From Sipunculus nudus (Eukaryota > Annelida > Sipuncula > Golfingiida > Sipunculidae): a DNA stretch of 64,000 nucleotides. Within the stretch, counting starts at the first letter, position 1. Every line of letters begins with the position of its first letter. Positions 11,901-26,000 of this stretch are shown here, piece by piece. The translations under genes were made by a program, and so were the position numbers. The DNA lies in the NCBI GenBank assembly GCA_026874595.1, contig CM049309.1:51372079-51436078 (forward strand), in the 5' to 3' direction. The notes beneath the pieces were generated by a model. The model was given only the letters and a program-made list of their open reading frames with translations. It was not told where the DNA came from and made no database searches.

Positions 11901-13057
11901 ATCAGGAAATATATATGCTCACTTAACATGAGAATTGCTGAGGCTGGAGACTTTTTTTTCAGGAATATAACTTTATTTAATCAAGATTCAATTGTTTACC
12001 CAAAATTAGATCTGAATTTTGCAAATTTTTCAAGTTATTAGCATAAATAAAAAATCAGTACCTTAAATTTTGTTCAACTTTGGCGATGGCACGTTTTTTC
12101 CCTGTAAGCACTGTTGATTTAATTTACAGAGCATATATACATAAGGATTTAATCTTTCAAAATCTGAAATTTCAAAGGAATTGTGTGAAAAGAGTAGCTT
12201 TTATTCAAGTTTTCATACACCATGTCAAGTATTGTTTACATCTGGCCCACCTAGTATTACAAGTCTTCACTTGCATTATGTAACCCACCCCAGGCAGCTT
12301 GCCTTGGCTTAGCTTGGCCACTACTAGCAGACTTCCCCTCTGCCCTGCACTCCCAGCCCCCAGCTGGTGCATAAACTAGATGAATGTTATAATTTTCTGT
12401 ATTTTATTTTATTTTTGGCTATGCTACATTTTAGATTTTGTATTGTACCACCAGGGTTACAATGATTAAAGTGCACATTTAATTGTGTCCACAAAGTGCT
12501 GTATTGCTATGAAAGTGTGGATGTTCATCAGAGTGCTCATTAAAGATTTTAATCTGTTTGACTTATAACTCATGGTTGTATCAGTTGTTACATGAAACTG
12601 GCTAAATAATCAAAATTTATATTGCTGATCCTTTATTTCAGTTCATAAAATTAAACATTCTTAACTCCAGTTTGCTCCTGGTATAATATATTGGGTGTTT
12701 TGATCCTTGGATTAATTTTAACACATGTATTAGTTTCATAGTTGTGAATACTTTTCTTTTTTTCCTGATACCATTTAACAAAATATTAATATTTATATTT
12801 TTCCTGTTAGTGCTGTGGATTTAATTTTCACAGCATGTACACATTAGCACTTCATCTGTTAAAATCTGAAATTTGAAACTAATTGATCAAAAACTGTAGA
12901 TTTTATTCAAGTTTCCAGGTACCAAGTCTTCATTGTTTACATCAGGTCAGTATTAATGCAGTGTACTGGGCAGTTACATAACACCTTCAGGTCTGACCTA
13001 CTGCGACTGTGAGTGTCTGGGTCAGGCTGGGTCAGGCAGTAATTACCAGAGAGCCTC

Positions 13058-13092
<35 letters not shown>

Positions 13093-13111
13093 GGCAGTCC
13101 AGCTCTCTCTT

Positions 13112-13174
<63 letters not shown>

Positions 13175-13188
13175 CTTTTTCTCTTTCT

Positions 13189-13244
<56 letters not shown>

Positions 13245-16200
13245 TCCTTATTGCCTCCCTTCCTCCCTCCATCCCATTTTTGACAGGTACTATAAACTAG
13301 ATACATTAGCTGTAAATGTTGATGCAATTTATAAATGTGAATCAACTGAAATATTCACAATCACATGTATGTTATACTGTAAATTTATAGTAACATTCAT
13401 AAACCTGGATAAAAATTATGTAATGAAAAAAAGTAATAAATGCAAATATTGTTAATTTTTTATTGGCTCAGTAGAATGGGGAAAAAAATGATTTGCTTTG
13501 TTCTCCATCTTTCTGTCTGTTTTAAATATTAAATGTTCATGAATAAACTTTTTTTTTATAAGCACTGTTGAATTAAATTTCATATCCTGTATGTATATGC
13601 AAGGGTGTTGTAACTCTCACCATCCCCTTCTTCATCCCACTGAGGCTTTGCTCCTTGGCACTGTGAACAATAGTTCTATGGCTATAGCATAAAATTTAAT
13701 AAGTAAAGAAAATATCTGCAGAGAGACAGAGGCGTTGTAACTCTGATCATAACACAACATCCCCCCCCCCCCCAATCAAGTCATTGCACCTGTGGAGTGG
13801 GGACGTTATGGCAACTGTATAGATATCATAAAATTGATAAAAAAGGTTTACCAAATAAATTGAATCTCATCAGACAAATGTGTAAACTGTTGAACTGTCA
13901 ACAGCTTATCAAAAATGTAACCAATGGAGAGGCATGGTCAGATCTCAAATATTATTTGCAACATTTTCTTCAATCATATAAACCAACCATGGCCCAAATT
14001 ACCTCTTCCTCTCAAACTTTATCTACATTTCATCATATTTTTAATATTTTAACCTTCTAGGTGGTTCAGTCATGTTGACCATTTGTCCATAGGTACCTAT
14101 GTACATGCCAGAAATTATGTCAGTATTGTGTAATGTGAAGACGTGAGGGTCATCAAAATAATGTACCTTGTCAAGACCGATCTTGTCAAGATATCATGTC
14201 ATACAGTCACAAATTCATAAATCCCCTCATCAGCATACTTAATCATAACCTTGTATCTGTCAAATTGAAAGCTTGCAGTTTTCCATACACTATAGATCCT
14301 TCAACAAATAGCCTTATCATCATTATACAACTGCTTAGTATACCGTCATTGCATTCATATTTGCTCAAATAAATTGTTTTTTTCGACCCCTCCAAAATAA
14401 ATAAAAAATAAACCACTATATTTTACTCCATATTAATCCATCAGTCAGATTATTATATATATCATTTACTCACATATTACATTATATTCCTTTATAAAAG
14501 CCCAACATGACCATGATATTCATAAGCTTTTTCTACTCAATATAGTATAACAATGGTGATACATTTATCGTCCAATCATGATCAGCTGAGCGCCGTGACC
14601 CATGGGTCCCTTGTATTTTGTTTCACATCATATTTTGTTCTTTGTAATAAATTGTTATATTGTCATAAAAATTGTCATTTGTTCCTTATCAATAGCATAA
14701 ATTGTGGAAAAACAAGAAAATAGAGTAGGGGGTGCCACAATGCAGTTCCCAGCAAATGACTTATCACATTACCCATATCTATCTATATGCATAATATGAA
14801 AGATATCTGACATGATGCAACACCATGTGCAGACCACTAGCTGAAGCAATCCCCCAGGTTCACTGGAGATTTTCATGATTGTTGGTGAATTTTACCATAT
14901 ATGGCAATATTTAAAGTCAAGTCCACTCTCATATGCAAGGTCAGGACCCAAATTTAAATATATCTCATCCCATAATCCAAATCTATGTATATGCATAATA
15001 TAAAAGAAATCTGTCCATTAGTTTTTGACTTATAATGCTCACAGTGCTGTCAAGTGGCCCTTTTTAAGATATTCATGATTTTATGTTTTTCACCAAATAT
15101 GGGAATATTCAAGGTCAAGATCACTCTCATAGTCACAGTCATGACCCCAAATCAATAAACTGCATTCCAAAATATCCAACATTTGAAAAAAAAATTAAAT
15201 TTAAAAAAAATTATTTAAATTAAATTAAATTTTAAAATTAAATTTAAAATTAAATATACCTCATTCCATAAACCATATCTACATACATGCATAACATGAA
15301 AGAAATCTGTCCATTACTGTTTGACTTATAATGCTCACAGTATATACTGTCAAGTGGCAATGATGGGGTATTCAAAGGCGCAAAAAACAAAAAAAGGACA
15401 ACAGGTGGCGCCACCTATCTTCTGCAAAAGACAAAACTATCTATGATCTTCTGTCAACTTGATTTTTGGACCAATCCATGCATCCCTTTTTAAGATATTC
15501 ATGATTTTATGTGATTTTCACCATATATGGTAATATTCAAGGTCAAAGCCACCTTCAAAGGAAAGGTCATGACCCCAATTTTAATATACATCATCCCATA
15601 ACCCATACCTATGTACATGCATAATATTAAAGAAATCTGTCAATCAGTTTTTGACTTGTGATGCTAAAAGTACTGTCAAGTGGCAATGATGGGGGGTATT
15701 AAACGGCACAAAAACAAGAAAAGGATACTAGGTGGCACCACCAGTTTCCGGTACATGACATCACTATCAAAGATCTTTGTCCAACTTGATTTTTGGATAA
15801 ATCCATGGAAGATTTCTTGAGATATTTAAGAATTTGTGTGATTTTCCCCAAAAATGGATCTATTCAAGGTCAAGGTCACTCTCCTAGTTGAGGTCATGAC
15901 CCCATTTTAAATAGGCTTCGTACTCTCACCTATATCTATAAATGTGTCAAGTTTGAAAAAGATCCTTGAAATATTTTTTGAGTTATTGTGTCCAAAATAA
16001 ATCTCTGCGGTGGCACCAACCGTCCCTAAACCATAGTATCTCCAGACTATGTCTGGCGATACAATAACTGACAGTACCAGTACACACAATGTTCATTCTC
16101 TTAAGATTGTGTCAATCAGGTTAGCCATGCAAAATTAATTTTTTTAGACACAATTTAGTCATACTTATACATTTAATTAGTCTTTTGTATTAAAATTCCT

Positions 16201-19200
16201 GTTATCAAATTTCATTACATGGCTTTTATCAGGTGATGTTGTATAAATAAATTTAATATATTGATACTAGTGTATTTGTCCAATAACTTTCCAAAAATTT
16301 CTTTCAAAGATCAGTTTTGTTTATCTCTATAAATATACATATATATGTATATATAATTCTGAGTGCCTCATGTGTATTGACCCCTTGCTGGACCTTGTTG
16401 TAGATCAGTTACTGATACTCTCCATGTTTCTTTTTCCAGGAGAGCTGTTCATCAGATCCTGGACCAGGTGGGGGTGGAACAACCAAGATATGCGATATTT
16501 GATAGGGAAGCTGGTGACAAAGGTAGTTTCTTTTTAAATAGAAAATATATCACTAACACAACCCACAATTTATTATATTGCTGGTCAAGCTTTTATACAG
16601 TGTAACCTGTCTGACAGACCACCTTTCTATTTAGACCACGTGTCTAAAAAGACCACCTTTGTCTAGCCAAAAAGATTGGTCATAAGTGACCTCTTTATTA
16701 AGATCACCTGTGAATTAAGACCAATTTTGTCCAGTCCCACAGGTTGTCTTATCCCATGGTGCATATTGAGTCCCAGTTCTTTAGGTTTCCTCTAATCCAA
16801 AGTAGGTCCTTCTTGTAGTAACTGTTGAAAATGTGGTAATTATGATATGATAACTTTGTAAGATAATATACTTGTAATTCAAATATGAAGAGTCTCAGAA
16901 AATGTCCGAAATAAAAAAATTCTGAACAGTAAAGGGTTAAATAGAACAAAGCCCTCTGGCAAACAGGAACTTATTAAACAATACTAAAACAACATCAAGA
17001 ATACCCACCCTTTGATAATTTATATATGAATTCACCAAAATGTGTATTTTGTGAACACACACATTTACATAAAAAAGGAGTATCATCCTGTTTTTAACAC
17101 CATCCTTATTTTAGATGACCAGCTTGTGGAGACAGAGGACTTCCTTGAAGTAAACGGTACCATGTTTCACAAGCCGTTTGTGGAGAAGCCAGTCTCAGCC
17201 GAGGACCATAATATTTATATATACTTCCCCTCCAGTGCTGGTGGTGGCAGCCAGCGACTCTTCAGAAAGGTAGGTACTGTAATGGTGGCTCTCTTGACAA
17301 TGATGAACATTTCTGTGAAAATAACTGTTAATCTAGAAACTTATTTGTACACCCACTGTCTGTAATAACTGTACTTATTGGTGTTTTCTGGTGTACAGTA
17401 GAGGTCTTAAGTACTTTTTCTTACATCAAGCTATTCCTCCTAGAATAAGTTTAATTGGTAAACTAATAGTAATGTTATAAATTGTTTAAATATTAAAGCA
17501 TTTCAAACTATTTTTCACAATGACAGTAAATAAGGATAAACATTCTCTGAATAAATATTGATTTTGAAATTACAACTATTAGATGTTACCACAAGTACTT
17601 AATGATATTTAGTTTACCCTTTCATAACAAAACTGTTGAGTAATAATAGCTGATGTTAGATGACATGTACAAGTACTACACTGCATCAAATGTGTGCTTA
17701 GATTTTCTAACAATTAATTGTGTGTGTTATATGAAGTCAGGTTGTTACCTGTTACTGTTTAAGTGTTCTGTGGTTCTGCTTGTGTGTAAATCAGGGGGTA
17801 TGAGTGTGTGTGAATTGCGCCCTGAGTCTGACAAAACCTAGAATTGGCTAGTATAAATACTGTCGAATATTAGTATCAACACTTTTCAAAGTGTATATAA
17901 CTAGAGATCTGCAATCACTGGGCAATGGCAATGGAAGCTTTCCCATCAAGTGTTACTCAACATCCTACAGCTTAACTTCCAGGGGAGCCATAGAAATCAA
18001 GAAGTTCATCCATTCAGTTCTCAACTTATCTGTGACTGAGATGAAAATTTTACAAAGTTAGTACTCTATTAATGATTATTGTTTTTATATACTTTATGAT
18101 AACATGTACGTTAATAAACTTATGGTTTTCCTGAATACAGATTGGCAACAAAAGTAGTGTGTATTCCCAGATCAACAAAATCCGAAGGAATGGATCTCAT
18201 ATTTATGAAGAATTTATGCCAACAGATGGCACTGATGTCAAGGTGAGCATATAGCATATGGACATATTTTATATTTATACACTTGTAAACTGTTACTGTG
18301 CATGAATAACAAGCTTCCCACATGCTTTCAAATCCTTGCAAAATTTGGCATTATACATCATATGACACCAGTGGTACCACCTAAATGTTTTATTTTTTTT
18401 GGCAAGTTTATTGGGTATGTTGAGACTTTTAAATATCAGTCAGGTTTCAGTATTTTTAAATTTTGGCAAGTTAACTGGTTATGTTAAGACTTACAAATAT
18501 CTGTATTATTTCAGCAAATACATAAACAAAATGGGATTAATAGTTTTGAATGATATCAATAGAACATAATGTTATGCTTGTCAGCTGAGTGTCATGACCA
18601 ATGGATCATTTGTATTGTTCAGGTGTACACAGTGGGGCCAGACTATGCTCATGCTGAGGCTAGGAAGTCACCAGCCCTAGACGGCATTGTTGAACGAGAT
18701 GCTGATGGCAAAGAGATCCGCTACCCTGTTATCCTCTCAGCCAATGAGAAGCTGATAGCAAGGAATGTCTGCTTAGCTTTCAAAGTAAGTTTCTGTAGGT
18801 TTAGATCAAGTTATTTATAGGGCCCTAGGGTCAGGTGATGTTAACTTTATCCTTGATGATTAATAAATAGGTTAAGTACACAGGTTGCAAGGTTGAAGGT
18901 GTGCATTAAGTGTAATATGACAGGTTTTAGTGTATAATATACCTGTCAAACTTGATGGATTAGTATTAAGGGTTTTTTTCCACTAGTTGAAAAGTGTTTG
19001 GACTCTTTCTTACATCAGATACATCCTATGGTTAGGCATGAAGCCATCTTGTGTGTTCCAGATATACATATTTGGAATTTTCTGAGCCTTTGACAGATGT
19101 ACTCTGGATTCAGGGGTGTATCTGATAAGAAGCATGCAAAGTTCATATCACACCTGTGCCAGATTTGGTCCTGATTTGCAAAATAAAAGTTATTTAAAAA

Positions 19201-22200
19201 AAAAGTTTCTGTAGAACTCATTTAATTTTTAATTGCTGAGCATTCACAGTTATTGTTTTGTGTTCAGGATACTTAATGTTTGTTGTAGAGCAGATTGTAG
19301 TCATAGTGAAAGAATTAAGATATTTTGTTATATAACAGATCCTACTTTATGGCATTTAGTCTATGGTTCTTTATAATTTTCCAGCAGTCAAAGAAAGAAA
19401 TATTTTCTTGAATTTCATTGTTTAATTAATATAGATTTTTTGATGCAGTGGATGGTGTGGCTTGCACACTTTTCTTCAGAAATAAAATATGTATCTACTC
19501 AATTATGATATCCCAGATTAATATACACACAACAAGAAATCTGCATTCTGTTGAATGCGAGCCTCTGTCATTTACTTATTTGACCCCATATTCCTAGGTT
19601 CACTCATCCATAAGTGACTGTACATGTGTGATTATTCCTTGATGATGTCCCTGGAGCCAGATCATGTGCTGGATCCACACCAGAATCTAACCGTTTCTTC
19701 ATTGGTCCATTCACAGTGAATATTGGCCCATGAAATTTTGTTTAGGATTTTGTAATTTATGTTGTGAACAAACACACAAACAAAAATCTTGTTTAGTATA
19801 ATTATTCACTCCTGATTGTGATTATAGGGCCTATCAGGTTTGGTTATATATATTGAGTTTACGTGTGGATTTAAACTTTTTATTTCCACAAGATAAAATA
19901 AAATATGTAAAAAAACAAGGGAAGTGTCTCAGTTAGCATTTACACAAAAATTATTTCATTTGAGTTGAGATTGATTTCTTTTCAGCAAATGGTGTGTGGA
20001 TTTGACTTGCTGCGAGCCAATGGTGTGTCTTACGTTTGTGATGTCAATGGCTTCAGCTTCGTCAAAACATCTCAAAAGTATTATGATGATTGCGCCAAAG
20101 TACTGGGGTAAGTCACTTACACTTCAGTGAAACATGCACTGATAAAGTTATTTTGTAAGTAATGCTTCTGTTTCACATGCCTTAACCAACCAAGTTAGCA
20201 ACTAACTGTCTGACTGGCTGCATTTGTCACAGACATATGTGAACAGATTTGTTATAAAACAAATTAGTATGCTGAGCCAGCAGTTAAATATATGATTAAC
20301 GGGTTAAGATTACTCTTGGCATAGCTTATTAGTTGAGTTTAGTTATTATCTGCTGTGTGAGAAATATGATTTTGTTTACAGCTGAATGGTTCCAGAGAGA
20401 CCTGCTGCTTAATGACAGTTGCACTGTTGTAATGACAGAAACTTAATGAAGACATGAAAAGTTATTTTCTAGGCATGGTTTAAGACTAAGTAGGTGTCTT
20501 TTGTATTTCTGCCATTAGTTTACCTGTTTGTCAGAAATCATGTCTTTCTTTACAGGAATATGATCCTTCAGCAGCTTGCTCCGCAGTATCATATTCCCTG
20601 GCCATTCCCTTTACACAATGAGGACATACCCATCGTGCCTACCACATATGGAACCATGTGAGTATAAGATTTAATAAACCTTTAATGTGTATTAGCAGTG
20701 TAATACATGTACAGGATATATTTACATTTTCCTTGAGAAAATTGAACCTTTTCTGTTTAATTTAGTTTAATTCAGGCCAAACTTGCTTGACATTTTTTTA
20801 GTTGAGAACAATAAACCACCATCTTTATGTTTATAAAAATATGTTGTCTAAATGTGATTAATGCTTAGATTATGGAACTTGTCATGTGATCATGTAATAT
20901 CCAGTTTTCATCATAATTTAAATGTTCTCTGCCTCTGTGTGAGGATGGAGCTGTGGTGTTACATTTGTATATTTATAATGATGTATTTATTTGTTCTTTA
21001 TCTTTACATCAGGATGGAGCTGCGTTGTGTCATAGCCGTCATCAGACACGGTGACCGTACCCCTAAACAAAAGATGAAGATGGAAGTCAGGCATAAGAAG
21101 TAAGTTCTTCGTGGACTTTATAGAAGAATTTAAATTTTAGCAGCCATTGTAAGAGTTTGCAGTAATGTAAGAGTGGCAGAAATTGTAATATAAAAATATC
21201 TCATGGAAAAACTATCCTTTTGTCAGAGGTCATTTCTACTCAAAATGAAACACTTCCAATTGGGTTTCTTGGGACGGCCGGGACTACTTGTCTCAACCGT
21301 CACATTTCAAAGTAAAAATTTGTTACAATGTCAGAGAAAGCTTCTGTTTACATTGCAAATGCGAGTGTTACCAAATAATATTACTTAATCGTTAAGATCT
21401 TAACTCGAACATATGCTTTCGTGTAATTTGCCTTCAAACATTCCTTTTCCCACATATTTTAATGGAATACATTACCTTCTGCACTACATTTATACCTGAA
21501 CCACTGGTCTGTTTAGAAGGCCCAGTACCTTGTGACCAAAAGATTTCCTTACCCTCAGTCCCTAACCAGTGAGTTGTACTCTTGTGAGCACAATAGACTT
21601 TTTCCACCAGCATGCGCACTGCGTGTGTTTTAGCAGGGTTCGGGTCTACTGGGTTTGGGACATCTGACCTCCGCATGTATACAAACAGGCAAGATGATGA
21701 TATCAAGTATTCAGGTGTCTATTATTAATAAATACTAAATAGAATGCACCTTTATAATAGCTACAAAGCTCCATATTTTTGTTATATGACCAGAAATAAA
21801 GGAATTAGCATCATTACTTTGTTAACGTATGCAGCATGGATTGTCAGATATATGTACATTCAAAACATACAGCGTTTCCAGTTAAGTTGAACCCTGTTTC
21901 ATTCAGGTTCTCACAGTTGCAGTGCTATAACTTAGTAAGTTACTATAGTATAAGTTATGTCACTGCAACTGGGCCAAAAGCACAATCGTTTTTGCTGCAT
22001 GGTGTATGCTAATAACCCCAAAAGAGACGTCATATCTTGGATAGGTGTGGCTAATGAAATGGATAAGGTCTATTGTGTGCAGGGTGATTGAAAAACGTGA
22101 TGAGCATTCAAATGTTCTTGTACTTTAACAAAGCCTCATTGCCTACAAGTATGTTTTTTCTTAAAAAAAAGCTAAAATAAGCCCCAGCATAAGCTTTTGG

Positions 22201-23025
22201 TAATTCTGGGGTGAAAGACATAACATGGTCCAGCACAGATCTGCACTGAGTCCATGTAGTGAAACTGGACCAGATGCTGAGTTTGATTTTCATTAAAAGT
22301 TACTCCTATTTATAAACTGCACTTAAAAGTAAACTTTGGTACATTTTCAGGTTTTTTGACTTGTTTGAGAAGAATGGCGGCAGCAAGAATGGCCAGTTAA
22401 AGTTGAAGCGACCTAAGCAGTTACAAGAAGTTCTAGACATAGCTCGGTTTCTGCTACAAGAAATCCGAAGTGGCCGGGCAGACGAAGAAACTGTTGAGAA
22501 ACAGCCTAAATATGAACAGCTTAAGGCAGTGCTGGAAATGTGAGTCTTTCTATATGTCTGTTGTTCATTGAAATTAAGGAACAGAATATGTGGATGTATA
22601 TTATAGAAGGTTTTGTAGGACAGACAAAACAGTGGGGATAACTGGATAGTTTTAAAAACCAAAGCTCACAGAGAAGACCAAATTGCAAGTTTAACATTTT
22701 TAAACTATTTAAAACAAAATTCTCAACTATGTCTGTTGAATTGTAGTTATCCCTGTATTGATTTTACTTCTACCACTGGTTAAACTAGTTTTCTGAGACA
22801 AATGGATGAAATATTTGGGTTCTTAATTAGCACCTTGAAGACCTGTTGGCACATAAGAAGATATTTTTTGCAAGGTAATGCAGGATATTTTGGGTCAAAG
22901 TGGATCTGTACACATGAATGTATGGGTGTGGGGAACATACTTCCTAACTGTATAAAGTGACAGACAATTGCAGTTTCCTTTAAAGAAAAACATTGATGAT
23001 ATGAAGAAACATCCATCAACCAGGA

Positions 23026-23084
<59 letters not shown>

Positions 23085-26000
23085 TAAAAGTTATATGAAT
23101 TGTTTCAAGTTTTGGTAGTATGGTAATATAACTGGCATAAACCATTACAGTGATATAAAATGTTACAAGCTTTCAGGGTTCCTATTAACTCGTATATTTC
23201 CTATATATTCTTATATTTTACATTGACAAAATATCTCCTATAATTTCCTTTATTTTCCAGCTTTATCCAATATGTTCCTTTATTTTTTCATTGCAAAAAC
23301 ATGTTTTTGATATATAACTGGAACAGTTGAATAAGTATTGTTAGCTCAGCTGACTATAAGTCATCTGAGCTATAGTCGTGGTCCATTGTCCGTCGTCCGT
23401 CCGTCTGTCCGTCCGTCCGTCCGTCCGTAGATGTGGCACGTTTTGAAACCGTACGACTTAGGAATCCAAAATTCAGCGTAATGTTAGATGTCCCCAAGAT
23501 CTCCTACCAAGCCGAAAACTGGGTCTTTGCGACTTCGTTCCTTTGAGAAATTAAGGAAAAACCTCAATTTTTTATAAAAATCCTGTTTTCACACTTCAGG
23601 ACTGTCTAATATCAAAACCACTCATCTGTTTTTCCTCATATTTACCATAAATATTCCTCTATATAGTTCCTATGTACATGCAAGAAATTAAGTCTGTAAA
23701 GTATAAATTCTTTAAGTTATGGGATTTAATAATATATATTATACAAAAAAATAGATTCAATTGAACAAATGTGTAAACTACTGAAATGTCAACAGTTAAT
23801 CGAAAAACCAACTAATGAACATGGTAATAGTACAGATCATTTGTTTACAAACTGCTCACATGCTTTATTTTCAACTTTCGGAAACACATGGTTAGGTCAC
23901 AAAATATTTTTTGCAACAATTTCTTGCTCATCAATACAAACCAATCATTTAAACCAACCATGGCCTTTATTACCTCTTCCTCTTACACTTTATCTCCATT
24001 TGATATTATTTTAGATTTTTACCTTCAAGGTTTATGTCAGCTGAGCACAGTGACCCATAGGTACCTTTTTATATTCCTGTTATTATAAAAAAACTTACTA
24101 TTGTAGAATTATGCATGTAAGTGCTGCAGTCATACAAATACAGCCATCTAAACCTACTAAACAGACCTTAGATTCTGCTATTAGATCTGATAGTCATTGA
24201 AAGTAATTAGGTAAAACACAATTGTACTGTGAAAAATCCCATGTTTTAACTATATTTCTTGCTGAATATACCTATTAACTCCTACATTTTTGTCAGATAT
24301 GCTCCTGCCTGTATCGCTTCAGGAGCTTAGCAGGAGTCCTGAGCATTGTAGATGTGGTCTTTTCTGAGACATTAATCTTAAGAGTGATAGAAAATGTTAT
24401 ATGCTTTATAGGTATGTTCCTTTCTCAAGCATAAATAGTAAGAGTTATGTAAGATGTTACATACTTTGTAGGTATGGCCATTTCTCAGGCATAAATCGTA
24501 AAGTTCAGCTGAAGTACCAGCCCCACGGTGCTCCCAAGAAGTCATCCAGTGACGAGGGTTTGTACTTGATGACCCCTTGTAATTCTTTCAGAGCTGGTTT
24601 CCACAAACCACTTTTGATTCAAAGCACTGAATCTTTTGGAATATTTGCTTGTCTTCACGAAATGCAACATTGAGCCATCCTAGGTTTGCCATGATATAAA
24701 TGAAAATAAACAATGAAAGTTTTGATGTCATATGAGATTGAGAAGGGAACTTAAAACCGTTGAATGTCGCTTTCAGTGTATTGATAAGCCCAATATTCTA
24801 AAAAATGTAGTGCTTTGAAATAATTGTATCTGTGGGGCTTTATTTCATCTGATTTGTCATCTTGCAAGGCCAGATACCTGATCTGTGTTTATCACAATTT
24901 GTTCAAGTCATCTGGAGCTAAATTACAACTATTTCTGGCATAAATTCTTTTCTAAAACAGATTTGAAGTTGAAAAGTTCTGAAAAAATAAACAAAAATAA
25001 TAATAAAAAATGTTTTTTGGAAACCTTTCTCTTAAGCAATGGTCAGGCTACATTCATCATAGATTTCATTTCAATTAACCACTGTTTCAGTAGCATGTTT
25101 TCTAAGGTATTACACCAGTGTTCTGAGCAAGGAAACTGTGGATTGTACTGCGGGTCCAGACACTGTCAGACCTGCAATTCCCAATTCTCATCTGTCAGAA
25201 GGAGTTCTTGGACAAAGATAGGCTGACCACTGTTATGGGAAAACTGAGAGCATTCATTGTATGCCACAAAACGTAATTTAGTTTTGATGAAAGATCAATT
25301 TAAATTCTTCCTGATTCATGTTTGTTTAAATATTTTGGTATAGTGTGTATAAACATTCATCAGATCAATACATTTCCTCTGCAGATGATGAACAAGCAGA
25401 TCATTTTCTTGGCCTTTCATGATGATTAACTGTGATATGCATGATTTTGTACCGGAGGATTAGTTCCTCTGACCTCGCTCGGGAGGTAAAGAGTGGTAGA
25501 AATATAGCGGGCTGTTAGTCTGACAAGTAGCAGTGTGATATGAGTGTGCAACATCTTTTATAGGTATAGTTTCTCGGGAATAAATCGCAAGATTCAGCTC
25601 AAATACCAGCCTTCTGGGTACCATGTGTCATCTGAGGAGGGTTCGTATGTCCTGGCATGATGTTCTTTCTTTTTCGTTTACACCCTGGATTTTATGTTGA
25701 TCTTGTTTATCCTAGTTTGGCATCCTACTAACCCCCTACAAGCCTCACTATCAAATAACTATCTTGGATTGGACTAATGGGTTTTACCAAGTGGCCTCGT
25801 TTATATCCATCTGTTATCAATTTAACTGTCAGTGTTTAAAGACTGTGCTCAATAGAATTGCAGTATCTAAATTTTGACCACATTTTGTCCATCTCTCTAA
25901 TATTCCCACTCTTTGTAACAGCATTTTGAGAGATTTTGCCATGCTGTGTAATGTATAATGTGTGCATGTGCCTGAAATCAAACATAACATTACATCTGCC

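Larger units (their letters stand above)
11519..14614 (+). mobile_element. Family A element, copy A2, inserted in B1
   Basis: Start AGCTCAGCTGACTATAAGTC with hairpin partner ATCTGAGCT; end ATCAGCTGAGCGCCGTGACC then CATGGGTCCCTTGT. The core is of the second subtype ('aaaaccgttggatct...aatccaaaattc.gcata...atgtccccaaaatctcctacca'), also found in A3, A5, A7 and A8. It contains a long (CT)n tract and a C-run. About 12300-13000 and 13540-13790 look like second, decayed copies of the core. Confidence 0.7.
11299..16064 (-). mobile_element. Family B Helitron-like element, copy B1, reverse orientation
   Basis: On the minus strand it begins TTGTATCGCCAGACATAGTC (palindromic CCAGACATAGTCTGG near the start) and ends with hairpin GGCACCAGCGGTGCC, nine bases, then CTAG. 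Flanks are A on the 5' side and T on the 3' side. About 14650-16010 holds tandem core units (about 330 bases) with GGTGGCGCCACC at 15406 and a variant at 15732. A family A element interrupts it. No Rep/helicase frame seen. Confidence 0.75.
11087..16439 (+). other. PPIP5K intron 3, a nest of three mobile elements
   Basis: GC donor, then a mariner-like MITE (11111-11281), then a reversed family B element (11299-16064) that is itself split by a family A element (11519-14614). Only 16065-16439 looks like ordinary intron, ending in ctttttccag. Confidence 0.75.

Noticed and set aside
12937-13455. Long open frames on both strands through the CT-rich region (Ser/Leu and Arg/Glu repeats)
   Set aside because: They are translations of a (CT)n/(GA)n microsatellite inside a mobile element, with no complex sequence or splice context.
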